From Dictyocoela muelleri (taxonomy: Eukaryota > Microsporidia): 17,957 bases of DNA. The notes below the pieces were generated by a model. The model made no database searches and was not told the origin of the DNA. It saw only the letters and a list, made by a program, of their open reading frames with translations. Position 1 is the stretch's first letter. The number at the start of each line of letters is the position of its first letter. Positions 7,129-16,157 of this stretch are shown in pieces. Both the position numbers and the translations under genes were made by a program. Location of the stretch: positions 1 to 17,957 of the forward strand of contig SDVU01000198.1 in assembly GCA_016256075.1 (NCBI GenBank). The letters are read 5' to 3'.

Positions 7129-7195
7129 GGGCCAGGCAGCTCAGAGGCTAACAATCTGAATGTAACATTAAATACCGAGGTTCGATTTTTTTTTT
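7129..7195 (+). other. tRNA-like Pol III promoter relic (box A, box B, T-run)
   Basis: GGCAGCTCAGAGG (7135-7147) matches a tRNA D-arm/box A, and GGTTCGATTTT (7179-7189) matches box B (consensus GGTTCGANTCC). They start 44 bp apart, within the range found in tRNA genes. A run of ten T (7186-7195) follows at once and would act as a Pol III terminator. No 3' acceptor strand or convincing anticodon arm can be folded, so this is not a working tRNA gene; it could be a tRNA pseudogene, a SINE head or a short Pol III unit. Its 5' part shares GCCAG-AGCTCAG-GCTA with the minus-strand unit of the array at 1-171. Confidence 0.55.
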
Positions 7196-7555
7196 AATTT
7201 ACTTTAATAAATAATCGAGAATATTGTGTGGTAATTAACCATAGTCGCAATATAAAGTTGTTCAAGTGTAACATAGCTAATAGCCTTAACTAATATTTCA
7301 TAGTGAAGACTCATGGGCTCATCTAGGTGTGGTGACGTTTCTCGGCAAAATATGCGTGAAAAATAAAATTCATGAAATTTCTCGGTATATGAGAAAAATT
7401 GTGTGTTTTTGAGAATTTGGCTTTTTTGAATAAATTTGCTCTTTTTAAAAAAAATATGAAAAACGTTTTTGAAAAAAAATAAGATTTGTGAAAAAGACCA
7501 TTGGTAAAGAAGGAAGATTGTAATTTAGCGAACCGCATTTAATTTGAAGTCTAAC

Positions 7556-7593
7556 AGATATCAGTTAAGTAGAGTTCGCCGAATCTGATATCT
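7556..7593. repeat. Small inverted repeat
   Basis: AGATATCAG (7556-7564) and CTGATATCT (7585-7593) form a nine-base stem with a 20-base loop, about 20 bp before the transposase relic. It may be part of the transposon's 5' end, but no matching partner was found downstream. Confidence 0.5.
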
Positions 7594-7613
7594 ATAGATT
7601 AAGTAACGACAAT

Positions 7614-8390
7614 ATGGAAGTAATTGAATTTTTGATAAAACCAAGACTCATTCCAAATAAAAAAGCGTTGTGTGGGAACCAAATGTCGGTTGTGAATAGA
7701 AATATAAATCGATTTTTTAACATAGGCTTGCTTAAAGCAAACAGAAAAACTGCAAGTCTATCATCGAATATTTTTTTTCTTGAATCTATATTCTTTCACA
7801 AGTTTATAATTTATCTTTATAAATATCTAAAAGGCGAAGATATATGATATATTGCTAAGGAGCCGAGAGTTTATAGAAATGCTCTCCCGATTTTATTTAG
7901 TCTTATCCGTGAGTAAATTGCAAAGGAATTTAGAAATAAAAAGAATCCATAAAGGGTATATATCGCAATGGTAATAGAGCTATAATTAAATTTATGTGCT
8001 TTTTTATTTAAAATGAAATATAACAGGGGAAAGCTGAATAACAATCAATGGTTCATTAGACGTATCGGAAGATATGACAAAAATTGTATTTTGATTGCTG
8101 TTTCTGAATGAATGCGACATTCATAAGAACGATTCCTGAAAGATTTATTCCCTCTGGTTCTTTATCAATTACAAAGAATTAAAAGCTTAAGCTCGTGCAA
8201 TAGCTGATACATATTTAGTTCTAATTCATTTTATTAAAAATAATTCTTAAATTTGTTGATCCTCGAATTCACATCAAAATATTGAAGGTTTATCGTCATG
8301 ATCTAAATATTTTTTAAGAAAAAAGTAAGGGTCTTCGCTCATTCAGAGAAGCGAATTTTTTATACAATTCTGGTGGTTGTATAAGATCCG
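7614..8390 (+). pseudogene. ISXO2/Merlin-type transposase relic, nearly full length
   Basis: The first 77 codons (7614-7847) match the N-terminal zinc-ribbon region of IS1595/Merlin-type transposases in layout (EFLIKPRLIPNKK, then a single CG where the family has CxxC), but the cysteine pairs are mostly lost. Further on come KYNRGK (8016-8033, the family's KYNRGR), a strand ending IGRYDKNCILIAVS (to about 8109), RTIPERFIPSG (about 8126-8158), QNIEGL (about 8272-8291, the IEGLW signature) and SKYFLRKK (8302-8325), ending near a WW pair at about 8371. These lie in several frames with stops, so the gene is inactive. It is a different copy from the relic at 1023-1567 and retains a different set of motifs. 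Terminal inverted repeats could not be found. Confidence 0.78.
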
Positions 8391-9718
8391 TAAAACCCAA
8401 AATGGCTTCATAGTATTATTAAACTTTTTAATTTTTTTCTCTTTTTATTTATTTTATTATAATTTGACACAAAACAGTCAATTTCCTCAAAAAGGTTAAC
8501 TTGCCGTATACTAAAATTCCCTCACATACCAAATTACTATAATTACCCGTATACTTCTGAGTCGTTATAGAACAAAAATTTTTATATAAATAATCTCTAG
8601 TTTGGTTAGTAGTGACGTATCATTTATACACCAATATTCTAATCTAGAAAAACTAATTTAATGTTCAAGACAACTCGCCGAATTGAGAATATGATAATAG
8701 CAACATTTTATAAAATTTGAAAGATGTTTTTTTTTAAATAAATTATTGAAAAACTATTTAAAGAAAGCATAGAACAAAAATTTAAATATATTTTCTGATA
8801 ATGAACATTAGATTTAATCATAATAAAAAAATATTTTAAAAAATAATAAAATGAATATAATTTGGGAAGATAAAAGAGTATTAGAGTAATTAAAGTTATT
8901 ATAAGATTTTATTCATGAATTAAAAATATATTTTGAAGCCAACTTAATTTACGGTTAAAGATTTTGGGATCTTCTCAGATTCATTAATATTTTTTAATAT
9001 TATTATTGATCAAATAGAAGCCAAAGTGCTTTTTTAAACAATATATAAGATAGCTTGTTCTCAGAAGTAAAAGTAATCACATTTTTCAGATAGATTTGTT
9101 ATTTATTGCTAAAAAAATACGAAAAGGTACGGACGGCTTCTTTCGCCATATGGTGAGTAGAAAAAAACGCGCGTTTTAATAATGCGCGCCCTTGCTCAAC
9201 AATTAAAAAAATAGAAAATTTCACTTACTATAGTAAAATCAATTTTCATTTTCAAAGTTATGATATTTAAAAAGTAAAAATTTTAAATTAAGTCAAAAAT
9301 TTTTTTAAAACTTATACGTTAATCATTTTTCGAGTGCATTAAAGTGAACTATAGGCTCAAAAAATCTAGATTTCTAACAATAATTTCAATTTATTTTTTT
9401 TTCAAATTTCCGTTGATCTCAAATTGCCCGTTATTTTTCTTTTTATAGACAACTTGTTATTTTATTCTTCTTCACCTAACATTGACTTAAGTGATATTTA
9501 AATTTTATAAATCATCATCGTTCTCAATTTGTAAAGTTCTAACTATGATGACTGTTTTAAAGTTTCAGTTGCTCTTTTTATTTAAATTTATATTTACGCT
9601 TTTTAATTAATTAGGCCACCCACTATAGTTTTGCCTGAATTCAATTTTAGGGTATTTTTCATTGTTCCCCCAAATGAAACTATAGCATGATTTTTTAACG
9701 ACTAAAAAAATATTATAT
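8391..9718. other. 1.3-kb stretch without a recognisable gene
   Basis: Very AT-rich, with stops in all frames. The exceptions are a GC-richer patch at about 9118-9205 containing ACGCGCG and TGCGCGC close together, and a weak inverted pair CTATAGTTT/AAACTATAG (9623-9631, 9677-9685) shortly before the LTR. No tRNA or protein similarity was seen. Confidence 0.45.
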
Positions 9719-9901
9719 TGTAGTGTATTCTGATATGTGCGAGGGTTTGAGACTTTTTGTAAAAAGTTAAAGTAAAAAATAATTCAACCCCCCCATGCCA
9801 TACCAACACCACATGATGAGAATAAATTAAATAAAGAATTTAAAAGAAATTATATTAGTATTTATTTGTCGACTATAAATTGGTTCCCTGATTATAGTGC
9901 A
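9719..9901 (+). repeat. 5' LTR of the Ty3/gypsy fossil
   Basis: It begins TGTAG and ends near TGCA, and aligns with 15594-15782 throughout. The best-kept part is the shared ATTAAATAAAGAATTTAAA followed by GAAATTATATTAGT. Similarity runs on weakly for about ten bases, so the end is approximate. Confidence 0.8.
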
Positions 9902-11873
9902 CAGCAATATGAATTAATATGCAAAACATATACAAGAAGGTGATAAAAACCACAAAGAAAATAATGGGATGATAACATTAACAATTAAGTATGAAAAGTT
10001 GGGCACGACAGAAAACATAACATCGAAATTACTTACAGATATATAATATCAAGATGTATTAGAATAGATTAGTGATTTTTTATAATCTGTAAGCATCTAA
10101 CTGTCGAAACACTGACTTTGTGAGCTTTTAAATTATTAGTAGACAAAAAATTAAAAATTAAATAGATTTCAAGAAGAGTGTTGAGAGTATTCTGTAAGAA
10201 CTATTACAGTTTAAATACACATCGTATAAGGTAAAGTCTTTGTTAAAAGCGCTCAACAATATAAAACAGTCTGAATTATGAAAATAAATAATAATTTTAA
10301 AAATTACATCTTTAGTCACAAAAATTGCAAAATCTAAGAGATGTAAGCAAGGTGAGATTAAAGGTAAAATTTAAGAGGCGTTTTCCATGATAATACATTC
10401 TAAATCTAGACAAGAAATGGCTAGATCTAACTTAGAAAGTGTAAAATATATTGTGGATTGTATCTTAAGGTAGAACTAATTACATTTGAAGAGGAAGGTT
10501 TAAAAAATATCAAAGCAAAACAAATTCAAGAAATAAAAAAATCATATATTAAATACAATAAAAATAAACAAATACAAAAAAATGGTGCTCGCATCATAGA
10601 ACCACAACCCGCTCTAATGAAGAGTGTTTTAACCAAAACGAAACTGCGAAAAGAAATTTTGATTAAACTAAAATAAACGATCTATCGCAAACTTTGACCA
10701 TAAAAGAACCTGAAATACCATAAAACTGCCGATATTTTAGGTAAATTTAATAATATAAATTATAATATCTTGATTGATAGAGATCCAAAATTAACTCTGA
10801 ATTAAAGGGTTGTATGAAGTTTCTAATTCTAAAATTGGGGAAAACATTACACAAACAACAATGGCCAAATTTTTTGACAGTAATTGCATCGAAGCACATG
10901 GCCCATGTATTTCCAATTTAAAGTTTAACTGCATAAAAGACATAGAGTTTCGGACAAGGACCCCCTTTTTTTAAAAAAAGTGACAATTATGTGATCCTAG
11001 GGATGGTTTTTCTGATTAATACGATATTATTATAAACTTTGAAAAAGGCTAATTACCATTGATGCTATTGAAATTGAATAAAATAGCGAATATTTAAAAA
11101 AAAGGATATAAACATCGATTCTAAATTAGCAAGTTAAACCAAAATATTGACTATCAAAAACATTGAGTTAGAAGATTGATCGTAAAATATAAGAAAAAAA
11201 CAATATTAGAGAAAATCTCAGATTAGAAACATAAAATACATCTTGAAGATAATAACACTATTACTAAAAAGCCGTTTCCTATCATGTTAAAGTTTAAAGA
11301 CGTAGTGGAAAAGAATATAAATAAATTGAAAAGATTAGGTATAATTAGAGCATCAAACTCATCTTACTCTTAGCCAGAATCGGCAATTTTAAAGAAGAAC
11401 GGTAATATGCGACTCGTAGTAGACTATATATCACACAATCAAATAACGAAAAAAATAAGCATATCTATTTCACGATAATAGAATAAAATCATATGCTTGA
11501 ATGGAAATAAAATATTTACACGAATCGATTTAAGTGTAAGATATTCCCAGATTGAGATGGATGAAAAAGGTATATATATGCCGTCTTATGTCATTGATCA
11601 AGTCAAAATGAAATTCTTCAATGCCTTTTGGGTTAGAAAATGGTCCGAAGAGTTTTCGAAGAGTTATGGCTGACATTTTAGATTATTTTAAATTTGTTAA
11701 AATTTTTCTTGATGATATTCTAGTATTCAGTAAAAACATTGAAGAACATTTAGTTAAACTATAAAAGGTAACAGATATTCTAATCAGAAAAGATGCATCT
11801 ATAAATTTTGATAAAAATACATTCGCCAAATCAGAAATAAAATACCTAGATTTATTAATTAATGCCGAACCCC

Positions 11874-11998
11874 AGATTGACACCAACCCAGATAGACACC
11901 CACCCTAGATCAGCACCCACCCTAGATCGAGACCTACTCCAATGGCGCCAATACCAGATCAACACCCACCCTAATTCAACACCCACCTCTAATAAGCC
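11874..11998. repeat. C-rich ~17-bp tandem repeat
   Basis: About seven diverged units of the type AGATCAGCACCCACCCT follow each other. The block is by far the most C-rich in the window and has strong strand asymmetry (almost no G on this strand). It lies exactly where the retrotransposon's RT similarity stops. Read on the other strand it gives a short periodic peptide, which is the repeat itself, not a gene. Confidence 0.8.
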
Positions 11999-12138
11999 CC
12001 GCACAAAATTACGGCAGCCTAAATCCCCTTTTATAAAATGAGCCAAATGCAGAGCACCTTTTTGACCTCTTCAGACTATCAGGTTTTATTGATATTCATA
12101 AAAACCAACTAAATTTTAAAAAACCCAAAATTTAAAAA

Positions 12139-13250
12139 ATGTTTTTAAATTCGTTAAATAAGTTATTTAATTGTCGTTTATTCTTTTTTAAAAAAAAAGA
12201 AAATTTAAATGTCACTAAAATATATATAAAAAAGAATTTATTTTTTTATACAAAACATATTAATTTCTTAGTCTTGAAATTTAAAATATTTAAGTTTTTA
12301 ATATTTCATTTTTTTACTCCTTCCATTTCTCTTCCATAATTGTTTTTTTTTAGATTTCCCTCCTAAAAATAGAGGAAAATCTACCAAAAGTATAAAAGAA
12401 ATTTTTGGACCATATCCCTCAGATTTTAGACCCAATTAAGGGTAATGCTTTTGTATGTCATAATATAAATAAAATTTATTGAAAAATAAGCAGTGCTTAT
12501 ATGGGGGTGTTGATTTGTAGTACGACAATAAATAAAAATAAAATTAGCCTGATGTAGACAGAGTACATATTCATGAAGATTTCAAAGACTTAAAAAATCG
12601 AAAAAAAGTGCAAAAAATGTTTGATTATTTAATTGAGTTCTAATATTTATCTGAAACATTAGTGAGTTATTAATTCAATTGGAGGTGTGGGCATAGTCAT
12701 ACAAAAACTTGGTTTACAATTTTTTTTACCTCAAAAAAAAATGGACGAAATTTTAAAAGATATTGAAAATATGGTAATTTTAATTATTAAATAGGTATTA
12801 TGTTATAAATGTCTTTGAAATTAAAGGAAATTGAAGATAATAATATAAAAATGCACATAAATAAATGCATGAGTGTAAAAATATTGTTAAACATAAGCAT
12901 TTGCAATTATTAAATTAAATATAAAAAATTTATAAAAATATTTAATTTATTTATAAAAATTATATAATAAATCAAGTTTTGAGTTGTGAATTGTGATATT
13001 AAAGCTATAAAAAAGGTGAATATATTCTGAGATATTATGTTTATGAACTTATCTTATTTGTAAGGTAGAGAGAATAACCAAATAAAGGTTTTTTTTAGAG
13101 ATTGTAGAAATCAGAAATAATTTGCAATTATGAAAATAATTAGTAGAAATTTTGAAAACATGACTATAATAAATACGTAATACGAGGTAATATAATAAGA
13201 AATGACATGAATATGAAAATCTAACAGTTAATCATTCAATATGATAGCCA
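12139..13250. other. AT-rich filler within the inserted DNA
   Basis: No recognisable gene. A small hairpin pairs TAGATTTCCCTC (12351-12362) with GAGGAAAATCTA (12372-12383), one mismatch. Open frames here are low-complexity Phe/Lys/Asn strings typical of random AT-rich DNA. Confidence 0.4.
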
Positions 13251-13709
13251 GAATTAATTATAAAATCGGAGGGAAAATCATATGGTCGGAGGGAAAAATT
13301 GGAAAGAGTTAATTATAAAATATGGGGGTATATTTATAAGGTGGAGAATTAATTTTTATTCTTTTGCCACTCTAATGTGAATTTTGATGCTGGAAAAATC
13401 TATTAAAGTTTAATATTGAAAAAAAATATTAACTTAAAAGTGGAGAGAAAAATTAAAAAGTGGAAAAAATCTATCGTTATTTTTTTGGATCTTATAAAAA
13501 AACCCATTAAAGAACCCTCTAGCCACGCTCCGAAAATAAATTATATAAAACACATTTTTATAAGATCTTTTTTGACTCGCTATAAAAATTTTACAGTTTA
13601 AAAAAAACTTTAGAAATTTAAAATCTTATTCGCCTTTAATCTACCTCGCGACCTAATAATTTTTTCCTCCGACCTTATAATCTTTTCTCTGAAATTTTAA
13701 TTAACACTC
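13251..13709. mobile_element. Fold-back or MITE-like element, ~460 bp
   Basis: Arms of about 50 bp face each other. The best part is ATGGTCGGAGGGAAAAATT (13282-13300) against the complement of AATTTTTTCCTCCGACCTTA (13658-13677). The outer part TTAATTATAAAAT on the left pairs with ATTTTAATTAA on the right, with small gaps. The left arm is itself partly duplicated (TTAATTATAAAAT recurs at about 13309, and TCGGAGGGAAAA occurs twice). No coding capacity. It lies inside the DNA that split the retrotransposon, so it may be a third layer of insertion. Confidence 0.6.
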
Positions 13710-15581
13710 GATAATATGTTTTATAACCAAATAAAATAATGTTCATGCAGATATTATTGAACAAAAATTTTAAGCTGTTAAAAATTTTGTTTCAAACAGA
13801 AAACCTTGCAAAAAAAAATTTAGAGTATTTGTTAAAATTATATGTTTTTATAGAGAATAATGGTGATTATGCTATATTTAAGTAATTTTATTATTTATTA
13901 AAAACATTTTTAAAATTATATTCCCTTTTACAGGGGTCAAAAAAATAAAATTGTGCACTTACTTTTACGTATGGCTATAAGTACAATCAACTCCTTCTAT
14001 TAAGTGATAAATTAAAAAAGGTGACTAAATTTAAATGGAAAAACAATGATACATTCATAAAAAATAAAGTATTTCACGAAATTAAATAGAAACCCGTTTC
14101 GCAACACCTAAATATCAACTAAGACTATAAATTGATAACAAATGAAAGATATCGCAAAAAGGATAAATAATTATACAAGAAAATATTTTATTGGTCTTTT
14201 CATTCATAAATTAAATGAAAAATGACGGCAATATATTGTTATGGAAAAGGAAACATTAGATGTAATAAAAAGTTAACAAAATTTTAAAAATATCATTTTT
14301 AATAGTAAGATCACCGAATGAATGATAATAAGAATTTGAAATAGTTGGCAGAATTTAAAAATAAAAGAGCGCAGAGATGAAATATATATGGCAGATCATG
14401 ATTTATGTTTTAAATTTATTGATAGTGTTAAGAACGTAGGAGTAGACTTTCTCTCAAGAATAAACACTATTTTCAGGAATATACCAATGGTAGATATTGA
14501 ATCATTGCTTAAGGAAATTAAAATATCATAAAGCAAATTCTTTAAAAAAGACATTAAAAAATTGAAGGATATAAAGTTGATTCCAAAAGAAGATGTATCA
14601 TTCCAGAAGAAATACCAATGATCATATTTAAAAAAACATATTTATTATTAGGTCATTCAGGCTAACGTAAACTTTATTACATCATTAAGAATTATTGTAA
14701 TTTTTCTAAAATAAAGAAAAGTATAAAAGAATTGTCAGAAAAATGTGAAATATGTCATAACGTAAAAACGGTAAGAAAATGTAATTATGGTTTATTTTTT
14801 GGATGTCTCTATTCTAGTAAGCCATTTGAAAAGGTAGGTTCTGATATTTTAGGCACAATTAAAAATATTAGGTTTGATCATAAAGAAGATCAGTTTAATA
14901 TTTATCTCTGAACAATTACTGATAATAGCACGTGATAATCTGAAATAATATTATTAAATCGCATAACATCGGATGAAATCGCCACATAGTTTGATAAAAA
15001 ATGGATAAGTAAACATGGAAAACCATTAATTAAATAATCGATCAAGGATGGTAATTTATTGGAAATGAATTTTAAAATTTTATAAAAAATATGATATTAA
15101 ACACGTGTTTACTTAAACTAACAATCCTACAGGTAATTCGATTTCCGAAAAGATAAATATTGCAATTCTAGAAGTTTTGATATAAGTTTCGGAAAATACT
15201 AGTCTTTATGAAGCAACGAATATGGTGGATCACCTTTAAATCAAATTCATATAGGATTATATGTGCATCTCCTTATGAATTGAAATTTGTAAAAAGTAAA
15301 TTCGATTCAATTGAAAGAAAACAAAATCTACCTAATGGTGATAATGATAAAACGTTTAAAAATATCGAAAAGGAGTTAATTAGAAGAAAAAAACCCGCAA
15401 TTTAATTTATAATTATAATAAATTGGATTATTTAATATTCAAACAAGAAAAAAAAAACTATAGATGTCTAATCCTTTGGAGGTCCGTATCAAATATTGAT
15501 AAAAAAATATAAAAATGGGTATTCGTTATGAAAGGTATGATGCTACCTGGTTTAACATTAAACTGTTAAAGCCGGATCTTT

Positions 15582-15593
15582 GAGGAAAGAGAA
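15582..15593 (+). other. Polypurine tract of the Ty3/gypsy fossil
   Basis: GAGGAAAGAGAA lies directly before the TG that opens the 3' LTR, the standard place for the plus-strand primer of LTR elements. It fixes the 3' LTR start at 15594. Confidence 0.75.
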
Positions 15594-15782
15594 TGTAGCA
15601 ATTCTAAATTGTGTGGGTGTTTGTGACCTTTTGTAAAAAGTAAATATATAAAAATGTTTCATAAGAACCCCCAATCAATACCAAAACTACAATGATAAAA
15701 AATGAATTAAATAAAGAATTTAAAGGAAATTATATTAGTTGAATTTCTCGACTCTAAATTCTGTACCCTTTAATATATTGCA
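15594..15782 (+). repeat. 3' LTR of the Ty3/gypsy fossil
   Basis: It begins TGTAG after the purine tract and ends near TGCA. It aligns with 9719-9901, including the shared TTTTGTAAAAAGT, an A/C-rich middle, and TTAAATAAAGAATTTAAA. A five-base target duplication could not be identified with confidence. Confidence 0.8.
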
Positions 15783-15868
15783 CGATAATATAATTTTTAT
15801 TTTGATTTGTTTATAAATTATTTGATAAAATGATAAATTTTGGAGGTTATAACCCCTTAAACGATTAA

Positions 15869-15967
15869 GTAGACATATATAAATACTTAAAAAACACCAA
15901 GTACACATATATGTGTACAAAAAAAACCTAAAGTGCACATATATGTGTACTAAAAAACCACCAAGTA
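15869..15967. repeat. Palindromic satellite, left part
   Basis: Units of about 32 bp each contain GTACACATATATGTGTAC, an 18-bp perfect palindrome. Copies: 15901-15918 (perfect), 15933-15950 (one change), a third cut by the transposon at 15965-15967, and a degenerate one at 15869-15886. Palindrome starts are 32 bp apart. The spacers are A-rich and end in ACCAA or similar. Each unit can form a hairpin or bind a dimeric protein. Confidence 0.92.
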
Positions 15968-16023
15968 CAGTTCGCGCTCTATTTGGGGGTAAATTTCCAC
16001 CATGGGGGCTCCTCTATCCACTT

Positions 16024-16047
16024 AAAAACCTCCTATTCGGGGCAATT
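16024..16047 (+). repeat. Subterminal motif of the pogo element, left copy
   Basis: AAAAACCTCCTATTCGGGGC followed by AATT. It matches 17686-17709 in direct orientation at 22 of 24 positions and resembles the element's tip (CAGT-n5-CTCT-n-TTT). It may be a transposase-binding site. Confidence 0.7.
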
Positions 16048-16157
16048 GTTATTTTATATGAACTTTACTGGTTCAATAAAAAGGCTTAAATGTAAATTTA
16101 ATAAGGATTTAAACCTCTATTTAGTGCACTATTAATTTTTATTTAGAAAACTCCCTT

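Larger units (their letters stand above)
6954..7613. other. Intergenic stretch with tRNA-like relic and small hairpin
   Basis: No protein gene was recognised between RRP44 and the second transposase relic. The stretch includes the tRNA-like element at 7129-7195 and an inverted pair at 7556-7593, both listed separately. Around 7325-7400 the block TTTCTCGG appears twice about 40 bp apart, without further structure. Confidence 0.45.
11866..13960. mobile_element. Foreign DNA inserted in the retrotransposon, ~2.1 kb
   Basis: RT similarity ends near 11865 and the downstream RNase H side of the same element resumes at about 13960. The DNA between does not belong to either. It starts with a C-rich tandem repeat, continues as very AT-rich sequence, and holds a fold-back at 13251-13709. 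It has no confident coding region; a few short peptides around 12040-12130 and 12670-12800 faintly suggest other retroelement debris. No terminal repeats or target duplication were found, so it may be more than one insertion. Borders are good to perhaps 50 bases. Confidence 0.55.
9719..15782 (+). mobile_element. Ty3/gypsy LTR retrotransposon, fossil
   Basis: Two similar LTRs of about 185 bp in direct orientation bound the element. Inside, in Ty3/gypsy order, are an unrecognised gag-side stretch (about 9905-10700), a weak protease-like segment (about 10745-10870), reverse-transcriptase motifs (about 11270-11865), RNase H-like sequence (about 13985-14520), and an integrase with its zinc-binding N-terminus (about 14640-14770) and core (to about 15250). 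A purine tract precedes the 3' LTR. The element is thoroughly broken, with well over ten breaks, and about 2.1 kb of foreign DNA splits the region between RT and RNase H. The LTRs agree at roughly 70-75% by eye, so the copy is old. Small open stretches within it (for example 10458-10676 and 15208-15405) are remnants, not genes. Confidence 0.85.

Noticed and set aside
7129-7195. Functional tRNA gene
   Set aside because: Box A and box B are present, but there is no 3' acceptor strand, the anticodon arm does not fold, and the T-run starts inside the T-arm.
7323-7538. 71-codon minus-strand frame
   Set aside because: Low-complexity Phe/Lys string without motif, no start signal, in a repeat-bearing intergenic stretch.
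11855-12046. 63-codon minus-strand frame with periodic Gly/Trp/Val
   Set aside because: The periodicity is that of the C-rich tandem repeat; there is no support for a gene.
12139-12339. 66-codon plus-strand frame
   Set aside because: Phe/Lys/Leu-rich low-complexity product of AT-rich DNA inside inserted material.
12670-12800. Protein-like peptide in the inserted DNA
   Set aside because: A short run looks less random than its surroundings and faintly like retroelement sequence, but it is too short and lacks a signature to call.
13416-13601. 61-codon plus-strand frame
   Set aside because: Lies between the arms of a fold-back; Lys/Ile-rich without any motif.
15735-15938. 67-codon minus-strand frame
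   Set aside because: Runs across the end of the 3' LTR and into the palindromic satellite, so it cannot be a conserved gene.
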